From NCBI GenBank assembly GCA_964493125.1, contig CAZBMS010000001.1, forward strand, positions 18,062 to 82,061: a DNA stretch of 64,000 nucleotides, read 5' to 3'. The position numbers were made by a program, and so were the translations under genes. The notes beneath the pieces are model-generated. The model was given only the letters and a program-made list of their open reading frames with translations. It did no database searches and had not been told where the DNA came from. Below, piece after piece: positions 34,500 to 42,583 of the stretch. This DNA comes from QGNO01 sp964493125. GTDB lineage: Bacteria; Chloroflexota; Dehalococcoidia; Lucifugimonadales; QGNO01. The first letter of the stretch is position 1. The number at the start of each line of letters is the position of its first letter.

Positions 34500-35066
34500 A
34501 TGATTTTATTAATAGATAATTACGATAGTTTTACCTATAACCTTTATCAATATTTGACGGAGTTGGGCGCCAAGGTTACTGTCGAGCGTAATGATTGTAT
34601 AAAACTTGGTGATGTCAGGCGTTTAAGGCCAGCAAAAATTGTAATTTCACCCGGTCCATGTACTCCTATTGAAGCTGGGATCTCTACTGATGTTATACGT
34701 GAATTTGGAATGGACGTTCCAATTTTGGGGGTGTGCCTTGGCCACCAATGTATAGGTCAAGCTTTTGGTGCTACCGTAGGTTATGCTGGGGAGATAGTGC
34801 ATGGTAAGACTTCAATCATAAAGCATGATGGAGAAGGAGTATTCCAAGGTATACCTAATCCAATGAAGGGCATACGTTACCATTCCCTCGCTGTATACGA
34901 GGATACTCTTCCATCTGAGCTTAAGGCTACGGCTTTTTCAAATACGAATGTGGTAATGGGGTTACGCCACACAGTTTATCCGATAGAAGGTATACAATTT
35001 CATCCAGAGTCAATAATGACTGAGCATGGTAAAGACCTACTAAGAAATTTCTTGGAAGGTAACTGA
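34500..35066 (+). CDS. trpG: Anthranilate synthase component II (glutamine amidotransferase)
   Basis: A 188-residue class I glutamine amidotransferase. ATG 34500 gives MILLIDNYDSFTYNLYQYL, the standard TrpG/PabA start; an in-frame TTG upstream at 34467 was rejected. The nucleophile is in GVCLGHQCIGQAFG and the His-Glu pair in IQFHPESI. It hydrolyses glutamine and passes ammonia to TrpE; a shared role with 4-amino-4-deoxychorismate synthesis is possible. It lies 45 bases after trpE; only a weak RBS (AAAAAGA) is visible. Confidence 0.95.
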   Translation: MILLIDNYDSFTYNLYQYLTELGAKVTVERNDCIKLGDVRRLRPAKIVISPGPCTPIEAGISTDVIREFGMDVPILGVCLGHQCIGQAFGATVGYAGEIVHGKTSIIKHDGEGVFQGIPNPMKGIRYHSLAVYEDTLPSELKATAFSNTNVVMGLRHTVYPIEGIQFHPESIMTEHGKDLLRNFLEGN

Positions 35067-35143
35067 ATAGGAAAAACTAGCCAACTGTTTGGTGAATGTA
35101 TTTTCTGAGAAACAATTCCTAGTTTTTGGGCAGGGCGGTAATA

Positions 35144-36166
35144 ATGATTAAAGAGGCGATTGCACTACTGGTTCAAGGTGAGACTCTCTCACAAGAACAC
35201 TCGGCGAGCGTGATGAATGAAATCATGGATAATGAGGCTACCGAGGCGCAAATAGGATCTTTCGTCACGGCACTTCGAATGAAAGGTGAGACCGTTTCCG
35301 AGATAACTGGCATGGCTCAAACAATGAGAGAAAAATCTCTGAATGTGTCCATTAGTTTGAAAAATAAAAAACTTGTGGACACTGCAGGGACTGGTGGTGA
35401 TGGCCAGAACACCATGAATGTTTCAACTGCAGCTGCTATTGTAGCTTCTGCTGCTGGGGCAAAGGTTGCAAAACATGGCAACCGCGCTGTATCTAGCATG
35501 TGTGGTAGTGCAGATATACTTGAAGCTGTCGGAGTGAAGGTGGACTTGTCGCCTGATGGCGTAACGAGATGCATTGATGAAGTTGGCATAGGATTTATGT
35601 TTGCCCCTATTTTCCATCCCGCAATGAGGTATGCAGCGGCTCCCAGGAGAGATATTGGAATAAGAACGGTATTTAATATCTTGGGGCCTCTTACCAACCC
35701 TGCTAATGCAGATGCGCAGGTGTTAGGTGTGGCTGATTCAAAATTTGGTGACTTGATGGCTCAGTCTCTGGCTTTATTGGGGACGCAACGGGCTATGGTT
35801 GTACATGGCAATGACGGGTTGGATGAATTATCTATTACAGGCGCCACTAGCATTTGGGAACTTTCTCACGGTGAAATAAGATCATACACTATCGTTCCGG
35901 AAGATGTGAATATGAAAAGAGCTGAACTCAAAGATTTACAGAGTGGAAACTTAGAGCGTAGCCGGGATATTTTCAATAGTGTGCTTGAAGGAATTCCTGG
36001 CCCAGCTTTGGACATAGTGTTGTTGAATGCTGCTGCGACACTGGTTGTTGCAGAAGAGGCAGAGAATCTGTCAGTCGGAGTCGCACGAGCGCGCGAAGCA
36101 ATAGTTAGTGGTGCCGCGGTAGAGAAAATAGGAGCATTTGCGAAGTTGAGCCAGAAGCTCAGTTAG
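35144..36166 (+). CDS. trpD: Anthranilate phosphoribosyltransferase
   Basis: A 340-residue TrpD, joining anthranilate and phosphoribosyl pyrophosphate. The DTAGTGGDGQNTMNVSTAAA block holds the PRPP-binding glycines. KHGNRAVSSMCGSADILEALGV-type anthranilate site, FMFAPIFHPAMRYAA and NILGPLTNPA follow in order. ATG 35144 is preferred to 35126 since the family N terminus MIKEAI begins there and a GGGCGG sequence precedes it. It is 77 bases after trpG. Confidence 0.95.
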   Translation: MIKEAIALLVQGETLSQEHSASVMNEIMDNEATEAQIGSFVTALRMKGETVSEITGMAQTMREKSLNVSISLKNKKLVDTAGTGGDGQNTMNVSTAAAIVASAAGAKVAKHGNRAVSSMCGSADILEAVGVKVDLSPDGVTRCIDEVGIGFMFAPIFHPAMRYAAAPRRDIGIRTVFNILGPLTNPANADAQVLGVADSKFGDLMAQSLALLGTQRAMVVHGNDGLDELSITGATSIWELSHGEIRSYTIVPEDVNMKRAELKDLQSGNLERSRDIFNSVLEGIPGPALDIVLLNAAATLVVAEEAENLSVGVARAREAIVSGAAVEKIGAFAKLSQKLS

Positions 36167-36240
36167 AGTTGTAAACGGGCTGAATATAAATTGAGTCTTT
36201 GAAATATTAGTTAGATAAATTAGGTGAATTCAGGGTTGTT

Positions 36241-37032
36241 ATGGCCAGTACAATTCTTACGAAAATTGTGAATAAGAAAATTGAGCGGGTAAGGGAGCAA
36301 AAATTAGCCATGCCTCTGCCTGTGCTTGAATCTATCATTCCAGACTTGGCGCTGCCTAGAAATTTCTCAGGAGCGCTTTGGGGTTCTGACGTAAGATTGA
36401 TAGCTGAAGTAAAAAAGTCCTCCCCTTCTAAAGGCCTTCTCAGGAGCCCTTATAACCCTGTGAGTTTAGCTTGTACATACGCAGAAAATGGGGCTGCGGC
36501 GATATCTGTCCTGACGGAAGCGGACCATTTTGATGGAAGCTTAGATCACTTAACGGCGGTAAAGAAGGGATTGGGGAATTTACGCCTACCTGTGTTGCGT
36601 AAAGATTTCATATTTGACCCGTATCAGATCGTGGAATCCCGTGTCGCTGGAGCCGATGCCATTTTGCTAATAGTCGGGATTCTAGGTGTGGATCAAATTA
36701 AAGAATTACTTGAGTTGTGCCAGTCTTTGTGGATGCAGGCACTCGTAGAGATACATTCGGAAAAAGAGCTTGATATTGCTCTAGATGCAGGGGCTGATGT
36801 TATAGGCATAAACAATAGAGATCTCAGTACGTTTGAGACGGATGTATCACTTTCTCAGCGACTTAGGCCGTTGATTCCCAAAGGTAAAATAGTTGTGTCG
36901 GAAAGTGGTATAAAATCTAGAGAAGACATAAACCTACTAAGGAAATCTCGTATAGATGCGGTCTTGGTGGGTGAGGCTATCATGACAGCCGATGACGTTG
37001 GGACGAAAGTTAGAGAGTTGGTTGGATCATGA
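36241..37032 (+). CDS. trpC: Indole-3-glycerol-phosphate synthase
   Basis: A 263-residue TIM barrel. Catalytic motifs: AEVKKSSPSKGLLR (the Lys and the ExKxxSPS pattern), LRKDFIFDPYQI, ALVEIHSEKEL, GINNRDLSTF and VSESGI, then VLVGEAIM. It closes the indole ring. It is preceded by AGGG and is 74 bases after trpD. Its stop overlaps the start of trpF by 4 bases (ATGA). Confidence 0.95.
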   Translation: MASTILTKIVNKKIERVREQKLAMPLPVLESIIPDLALPRNFSGALWGSDVRLIAEVKKSSPSKGLLRSPYNPVSLACTYAENGAAAISVLTEADHFDGSLDHLTAVKKGLGNLRLPVLRKDFIFDPYQIVESRVAGADAILLIVGILGVDQIKELLELCQSLWMQALVEIHSEKELDIALDAGADVIGINNRDLSTFETDVSLSQRLRPLIPKGKIVVSESGIKSREDINLLRKSRIDAVLVGEAIMTADDVGTKVRELVGS

Positions 37033-37688
37033 CTGAGGTTAAGATTTGTAGTGTTCAGTTAGTAGACCATGTTTTAGCGGCTGCCGAAGGTGGCGCAGAC
37101 TATGTCGGAATTAACTTTGTGCCTGGCGTAAGGAGGCAGATTGTTCAGAGTGAAGCAAAGCGAATGGTCCAGGAGTTTAGGAATGAGTATATCTACTCAG
37201 GTCCTAAACTTGTAGGAATTTTTGCGGATCAACCTATAGATGAAGTCAACCACATTCTTGATGATTGTGACCTAGATATGGCGCAGTTAAGTGGTCATGA
37301 ATCAGTAGAATATGCGCGTTGGGTTTCAAAACCTGTGATTAAAGCGATACACGTTTCTATGAAAAAGGCTATTGAAGAGAGCATTCAGGGGATCGGGCCT
37401 TTAATCAGGCAGTTTCACGCTTTGGGGATTTTCCCGCTTCTGGATCCGGATGTAGGTTCGGCTCTTGGTGGGACTGGAACGACGTTTGATTGGTGTATAG
37501 CAAAAGCCTTAGTGGGTGAAGGCGACTTTATTTTGGGGGGAGGCCTAGATCCAGATATAGTGGTCTCGGCTGTCCAAAAGGTAAGACCGTGGGGGGTAGA
37601 TGTATCTAGTGGTGTTGAGTCAAATGGAATCAAGGATACAGAAAAGATCAAGAAATTTATTAGAAGAGCCAAGGCACAGAAGGAGTAG
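37029..37688 (+). CDS. trpF: Phosphoribosylanthranilate isomerase
   Basis: A 219-residue TrpF TIM barrel. The catalytic Cys7 is in KICSVQLVDHVLAA, where most homologues have KICG, and the catalytic Asp is in GTGTTFDW. LGGGLDPDIV and GVDVSSGVE near the C terminus bind the phosphate and end the barrel. The usual SPR in strand 2 is replaced (PGVRRQI), a divergent variant. Translation is coupled to trpC by a 4-base overlap. Confidence 0.92.
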   Translation: MTEVKICSVQLVDHVLAAAEGGADYVGINFVPGVRRQIVQSEAKRMVQEFRNEYIYSGPKLVGIFADQPIDEVNHILDDCDLDMAQLSGHESVEYARWVSKPVIKAIHVSMKKAIEESIQGIGPLIRQFHALGIFPLLDPDVGSALGGTGTTFDWCIAKALVGEGDFILGGGLDPDIVVSAVQKVRPWGVDVSSGVESNGIKDTEKIKKFIRRAKAQKE

Positions 37689-37693
37689 TAACC

Positions 37694-38878
37694 GTGACCG
37701 AAAGAGTTCCGAATGAACAAGGTAGATTCGGTAAATTTGGTGGTCGGTTTGTTCCAGAGACACTTATGGCTGCACTGCAGCAATTGGAACGAGCTTACGA
37801 AGAAACAAAGGTGGACGACACTTTTGGAAAAGAATATTTGTCCCTGTTAAAAAATTATGTTGGTCGCCCTACTCCTGTATATCATGCTACTAACCTTAGT
37901 AAACAGCTAGGTGGCGCTCAAATTTATTTGAAAAGAGAGGATTTGGCACACACAGGTGCTCACAAGATCAACAATGCTCTAGGGCAGGGGTTGTTAGCTC
38001 GCCGGTTGGGCAAAAAGAGGGTTATAGCTGAGACTGGAGCAGGGCAACATGGTGTTGCAACGGCAACTGTATGTGCAATGTTGGGATTAGAGTGCATCGT
38101 GTATATGGGTGACGAAGACATTAAGCGCCAAATGCCTAACGTATATCGAATGCGACTTCTTGGAGCTGAAGTTCGGCCAGTGACTAGCGGCACTAGAACC
38201 CTTAAGGATGCGATCAACGAAGCGATTAGAGACTGGGTTACAAATGTGGTCGACACTCACTATTTGATTGGTAGCGTAGTGGGCCCACATCCTTATCCTT
38301 TGATTGTGCGAGATTTTCAGTCCGTAATTGGGACTGAGGCTAAAAGCCAGATATTGGAAATTTCAAACAAATTGCCTGATTATGTTGTTGCTTGTGTAGG
38401 TGGAGGTAGCAATGCAATTGGGCTATTCCATGCGTTTGTATCTGAAGATGAGGTTAAATTGATAGGAGTGGAAGCAGGGGGACAAAGTATTGAGAGCGGG
38501 AAACATGCAGCATCAATCTTTGCAGGTCGACCTGGTGTCTTGCACGGGTCCTACTCTTATTTGCTACAAGATGACGATGGACAGATCATTGGTACGCATA
38601 GCGTCTCAGCTGGACTTGACTACCCTGGAGTAGGTCCAGAGCACGCTTATTTGTCAGATAGTGGACGAGCAACTTATGTGGCTATAACCGACAAAGAGGC
38701 TTTGCAAGGGTTTCAGCTGCTAAGCCACACCGAAGGAATAATCCCAGCATTGGAGCCCGCTCATGCGATTGCATACGTGGCAAAACTCGCACCAACATTA
38801 GGTGAGGACTCAATAGTACTTATTGGGTTAAGTGGCAGAGGGGACAAGGACCTAGAAGCGGTACAGAACTTGCTATGA
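37694..38878 (+). CDS. trpB: Tryptophan synthase beta chain
   Basis: A 394-residue TrpB1-type subunit: GKFGGRFVPETLM at the start, the PLP lysine in HTGAHKINNALGQ, AETGAGQHGVATA, and the PLP-phosphate loop CVGGGSNAIG. The start is GTG 37694 with AGGAG eight bases before it. It condenses indole with serine. In most organisms trpA follows directly; here the next gene is on the opposite strand 26 bases away. Confidence 0.95.
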   Translation: MTERVPNEQGRFGKFGGRFVPETLMAALQQLERAYEETKVDDTFGKEYLSLLKNYVGRPTPVYHATNLSKQLGGAQIYLKREDLAHTGAHKINNALGQGLLARRLGKKRVIAETGAGQHGVATATVCAMLGLECIVYMGDEDIKRQMPNVYRMRLLGAEVRPVTSGTRTLKDAINEAIRDWVTNVVDTHYLIGSVVGPHPYPLIVRDFQSVIGTEAKSQILEISNKLPDYVVACVGGGSNAIGLFHAFVSEDEVKLIGVEAGGQSIESGKHAASIFAGRPGVLHGSYSYLLQDDDGQIIGTHSVSAGLDYPGVGPEHAYLSDSGRATYVAITDKEALQGFQLLSHTEGIIPALEPAHAIAYVAKLAPTLGEDSIVLIGLSGRGDKDLEAVQNLL

Positions 38879-38904
38879 ATGGGTTTGCTTTTATTCAACC
38901 AATT

Positions 38905-39339
38905 CTAAGGCCGAATGCTTTTAAATCTTGAATTTAGGTCAATGATCGCTGACCCAGGCGTAGTTTTATATCCTTCATCGTTTTCGATCCAAATAGTGCA
39001 ATCAATCAAGAATAGTCCATTTTCCTCGTATAGTCTTGAAACGAATCCTTTGCAAATAAGAGTGGAGTTCGCAAGGTCCATACCTCTATGCTGACAAGTC
39101 AACTGTATTAAGCGTCCAGATTGTTTAATCCAATCTGTGATCAATTGTGCTAGAAAAGCGTTTTTCAACCCTCCTTGTACGATGACACCTGGCAAACCTA
39201 TGCTTTTGGCGTACTCTTCGTCGTAGTGGATAGGGTATAGGTCTCCAGTGACCTTCGCATAGTTCAGTAGCATTTCTTTTGTAGGATACTTTTCTAGAGA
39301 AGGTATCTCAATGCCTGCTTGTAAATCTTCCCAATACAT
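38905..39339 (-). CDS. MaoC-like (hot-dog) dehydratase, C-terminal-type subunit
   Basis: A 144-residue hot-dog protein with the R-specific hydratase pattern: YWEDLQAGIEIPSLEKYPT at the start, NYAKVTGDLYPIHYDEEYAKSIGLPGVIVQGG (about 27-58) with the Asp and His typical of hydratase 2, then later RGMDLANSTLICKG. It is paired with a second MaoC-like gene 25 bases upstream. Such pairs hydrate enoyl-CoAs in fatty acid or aromatic/steroid degradation. It converges with trpB. Confidence 0.82.
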   Translation of the reverse strand: MYWEDLQAGIEIPSLEKYPTKEMLLNYAKVTGDLYPIHYDEEYAKSIGLPGVIVQGGLKNAFLAQLITDWIKQSGRLIQLTCQHRGMDLANSTLICKGFVSRLYEENGLFLIDCTIWIENDEGYKTTPGSAIIDLNSRFKSIRP

Positions 39340-39364
39340 TATTTGTAGCGTCCTTTACGTTTGA

Positions 39365-39820
39365 TCAGTAGGTTATTCGTGTCCATTTATGTGTCGCTAC
39401 AACTTTACCGTGTTGATTTGTGTATTTAAATTCCCTTGTCCAAATAAACATATGCCCCAATTTCCCAAATTTCTCTGAAACGGTTATTAGTTTATCCACA
39501 ACAGTTATGTTGTCTCCAGATTGAACTGGCTCAAGATATTCCCATTCACTTCCGCCATCTAGAAGGTGATCCTCAAGATTTTCCGGATTATTTTCTGAAC
39601 ATCGACTCTTCAGCGTGCGAAGAAAAGTTGGAGGGGAGATAATATTATTTAGGCCATGACGTTTCGCAATTACTCGGTCCCGATATATTTCGTTCAAATC
39701 ACCTACGGTTTCAGTGAAATTTTTGATGTCACTTACCTTTATTACGTATGAGATTGGTTGGGATTCGAGTCCAATGAAACGTTTAAATCTCGGGTCAGAA
39801 ATAGCGTCGAATTCGTTCAT
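39365..39820 (-). CDS. MaoC N-terminal-domain (FAS1-like dehydratase) protein
   Basis: A 151-residue protein with the MaoC_dehydrat_N fold: IGLESQPISYVIKVSDIKNFTETVGDLNEIYRDR, then SPPTFLRTL and SEWEYLEPVQSGDNITVVDKLI. It lacks the Asp-His hydratase motif and probably serves as the partner subunit of the next gene. Together they look like a heterodimeric double-hot-dog enoyl-CoA hydratase. It lies 2 bases after the GNAT stop, so all three are co-transcribed. Confidence 0.8.
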   Translation of the reverse strand: MNEFDAISDPRFKRFIGLESQPISYVIKVSDIKNFTETVGDLNEIYRDRVIAKRHGLNNIISPPTFLRTLKSRCSENNPENLEDHLLDGGSEWEYLEPVQSGDNITVVDKLITVSEKFGKLGHMFIWTREFKYTNQHGKVVATHKWTRITY

Positions 39821-39822
39821 TT

Positions 39823-40398
39823 TTACCCGTGTCCAGCGTCATAATCAATCTTACGTAAAGGGGCAAGTATAGAATCCCTGTGCTCCAACCAGTAATTGCG
39901 CTCGAGCTCCATCCTAATGAAATCTCTCCCGCTGCGGTGTATCTTTCTTTTTTGTCTAAACCCACACTTTTCGAAGCTTCTTTGTGCTCTGAAATTCCAA
40001 TCTAAAGTGTGTAGATATAGTAGACGTATTTCCTTAGTCATAAACATATAGTCTATTATTCCCGCCAAAGTGTGATAGCCGAAGCTTTTGTTCCAGTATT
40101 CCCGCTTGCCGATCATGATACCTAGTTCAGCTTCTCTAAAGTTCAAATTTATGTCATAGCACATCACGTTTCCGATATGAAATCCGCTTAGATCGTCTAT
40201 GGCAAATTTCATCGATGAATGTGACTGGCGATTCAAGTCATCTTTGTAAAACCTTAGGAACTCATCAAATGACTGCCTAATAGGGCTTGAGGCGTCTAGT
40301 TCAGCCAATTCATCGTCAAGTCGCCAAGCATAATCATCTTTAGCATCCTCTAGTCGCTTCGGTCTGAGAATTACTTTGCCGGCTCTAATTTGGTCCAA
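39823..40398 (-). CDS. GNAT N-acetyltransferase, RimJ/RimL-like
   Basis: A 191-residue GNAT protein. It starts VILRPKRLEDAKDDYAWRLDD, the RimJ/RimL-type opening. The acetyl-CoA region reads AELGIMIGKREYWNKSFGYHTLAGIIDYMF, then LYLHTLDWNFRAQRSFEKCGFRQKRK. Members acetylate protein N termini or small amines; substrate unknown. The start is TTG 40398 after AGGCAA. It begins a cluster with the two MaoC-like genes. Confidence 0.8.
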   Translation of the reverse strand: MDQIRAGKVILRPKRLEDAKDDYAWRLDDELAELDASSPIRQSFDEFLRFYKDDLNRQSHSSMKFAIDDLSGFHIGNVMCYDINLNFREAELGIMIGKREYWNKSFGYHTLAGIIDYMFMTKEIRLLYLHTLDWNFRAQRSFEKCGFRQKRKIHRSGRDFIRMELERNYWLEHRDSILAPLRKIDYDAGHG

Positions 40399-40533
40399 TG
40401 TTATTGCCTGTGTTCATTAATATCGCCATTGAAGATAGTAGTATGTGCAACCTTGTGCGCTAATTGGACCAAGACTTAATCGTCTTTGGAGGAGTGATCT
40501 TTTTAATACTATTCGCACAGCTGTTAATAATTC

Positions 40534-40968
40534 TCATATTAGATTTGGTGCAATCTTAAGGGCTTTTTCAACTATTCCGACTTCATCACTATAAGTCATG
40601 ATTTTCAATACGTCATTTTCTGAGTGCCAACCAACTTCATCAAACTCGGGATCATGCAAAGAAAAATCTCCACCAATTGGCTCCATAAGGTAAAAGTGAA
40701 CCCTTTTTTCACATTTCACATTGTCTTGTTTCCGCATGAACGAGTATTCAATGTAGCCCAAAGAGCCTAGAATTTTGACTTCCAGGCCAGTTTCCTCTCT
40801 GACCTCTCGTAGCGCGGTTTGCTCCATAGATTCACCTATTTCGGGAGTACCCTTTGGTAGAGCCCACAAAACGGGAGCTTTGCTATGGCACAGGGCAATT
40901 TCGATTCCATGTCTTGACCTACGGCAGACGACTCCTCCCATAGAGACATGCTGTTCAACTTTTTTCAT
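40534..40968 (-). CDS. Nudix hydrolase
   Basis: A 144-residue Nudix protein. The Nudix box is GTPEIGESMEQTALREVREETGLE (about 40-63, shown split: GTPEIGES, then REVREETGLE), with all catalytic glutamates kept. WALPKGTPE before it is typical of the Ap4A/NTP-type group. It hydrolyses a nucleoside diphosphate linked to another group; exact substrate unknown. GAAGG is before the ATG. Confidence 0.88.
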   Translation of the reverse strand: MKKVEQHVSMGGVVCRRSRHGIEIALCHSKAPVLWALPKGTPEIGESMEQTALREVREETGLEVKILGSLGYIEYSFMRKQDNVKCEKRVHFYLMEPIGGDFSLHDPEFDEVGWHSENDVLKIMTYSDEVGIVEKALKIAPNLI

Positions 40969-41245
40969 TTTTATCCTTCTGAGAAAGCTTTTCTATATCA
41001 AATTGGATAGTTATGCTTGTTTTTTAGTATACCCGTAAATCGCGCTCAATAAACTGTCCTAAGGGATTTGATTATTTGAATTTTACTGCGGAACTAAAAA
41101 ATATTTAGTCGGCAAGGACTAATTCATTCATATAGATACAGACTGACAACTTGCTTGAGGTGCTCGTAGATTGGGAAACAACCAAATGTGCTAATATCCG
41201 ATGATTGGTGTAGGCAAAACTTCAGGCTGATTAACATTAGGAGGA
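40969..41245. promoter_or_regulatory. Intergenic region between divergent Nudix and CaiB genes
   Basis: 277 bases, without an ORF. A possible extended -10 (TGCTAATAT, ending 41197) could serve the plus-strand CoA transferases, start near 41204. On the minus strand TATACT near 41030 could serve the Nudix gene. An AT-rich imperfect hairpin (ACTAAA / TTTAGT) is present near 41093-41110. All are weak assignments. Confidence 0.35.
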
Positions 41246-42583
41246 ATGATGCAAGATATCTTGGCTGGACTGCGGATTATCGATAGTACAACGGCTGTAG
41301 CAATGCCTACGGCGATGCATATTATGGCTGATCTTGGAGCGGAAATTATAAAAGTCGAAAGCCATACGCTTACCAGAGATGAAACTGGACCATACGCGGA
41401 CAATGATCCTGGAGAAGAACCTTGGAATAGAGATGCCAGTTTTCAGCATCTGCATAGAGGAAAGTATAGCCTGACGTTAAATTTAAAGACTGCCGAGGGT
41501 ATTCAGGCTTACATGGACCTGGCTAGGGTTACTGATGTAATAGTGGAGAACAATCGAGCGGGCACTATGGATAGATTGGGCTTGGGTTACAGTGAGCTAC
41601 GGAAGTTGAAGCCAGACATGATTTACTTTTCGAATACTGGCTTTGGTCATACTGGGCCTTGGAAAAGATACGCTGGCATTGGAAGTATGCTAGAGCTTAT
41701 TTGTGGGTTGAGTCAATTCACTGGGTATCCAGATGAAGGAACCCCTCGCAGAGTAGGAGCAGCATGGTTTGATTTGCATGTTGCATGGATGGCTGTGTTT
41801 GCAATCATGGCTGCGTTGCACTACAGAGATGAAACTGGTAAAGGTCAGTGGGTAGACTTCGCCATGTATCAAATAGGCGTATCTACTCTAGGGGATGCAT
41901 TATTGGATTATTCCATAAATGGGCGAAATGGACGTTTGATGGGAAATCGTCACCCTGTTCATGCTCCTTATGGAGTGTACAGATGTCAAGGCAGCGACAA
42001 GTGGATAGCGATCGGAATAGAGACTGACAAACAGTGGAGTTCTTTGGGCAGTATCTTAGGAAGTGGGCTAGTCGACAATCCTAAGTTTGAAGATCCGCTT
42101 TCTCGTAAGCACCACGAAGATGAATTGGATGATTATATAGCTAAGTGGACTAGAGATAAGAATGCCGAGGAGATTATGGAAATTCTTCAGGAGACCGGAG
42201 TACCAGCTTATCCAGTTAAGAATACCAAGGAGCTTCTAACTGATTCCCATATGGAAGCCAGGAATTTTTATGAACGATTTATTCACCCACCCGACTCTGG
42301 TATCGGTACTCGAGCCTACGTTGGCCGCCCTTGGAGAATGCCTCAAATGCCGTCTTCGATTCACAGGCCTGCTCCAAGGCTTGGAGAGCAAAATGAGCAC
42401 ATAATTTCAGATTTGCTCGGCTGGTCAGATGCGGAAGTAGCTAAGCTTTATTCTCTTGATGTTATGGGCAAGATACCGAGTAATACATTCGAGAGGAAGC
42501 CGGTAGACCTTGAGGCTGGCCTCGATGAAGGAACTATTGCAGAGATTGACCCTGACTTTAAAGAAACGTTGAGGTATCAATAA
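41246..42583 (+). CDS. CaiB/BaiF (class III) CoA-transferase, first of a tandem pair
   Basis: A 445-residue class III CoA transferase. Seen: GLRIIDSTTAVAMPTAMHIMADLGAEIIKVES at the start, VIVENNRAGTMDRLGLGY, YFSNTGFGHTGPW and the catalytic Asp in GKGQWVDFAMYQ. The family forms interlocked dimers and moves CoA between carboxylates. AGGAGGA stands directly before tandem ATGs (41246, 41249); the second is better spaced. The next CaiB gene starts on the base after its stop, so the two may form a heterodimer. Substrates are not readable. Confidence 0.9.
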   Translation: MMQDILAGLRIIDSTTAVAMPTAMHIMADLGAEIIKVESHTLTRDETGPYADNDPGEEPWNRDASFQHLHRGKYSLTLNLKTAEGIQAYMDLARVTDVIVENNRAGTMDRLGLGYSELRKLKPDMIYFSNTGFGHTGPWKRYAGIGSMLELICGLSQFTGYPDEGTPRRVGAAWFDLHVAWMAVFAIMAALHYRDETGKGQWVDFAMYQIGVSTLGDALLDYSINGRNGRLMGNRHPVHAPYGVYRCQGSDKWIAIGIETDKQWSSLGSILGSGLVDNPKFEDPLSRKHHEDELDDYIAKWTRDKNAEEIMEILQETGVPAYPVKNTKELLTDSHMEARNFYERFIHPPDSGIGTRAYVGRPWRMPQMPSSIHRPAPRLGEQNEHIISDLLGWSDAEVAKLYSLDVMGKIPSNTFERKPVDLEAGLDEGTIAEIDPDFKETLRYQ

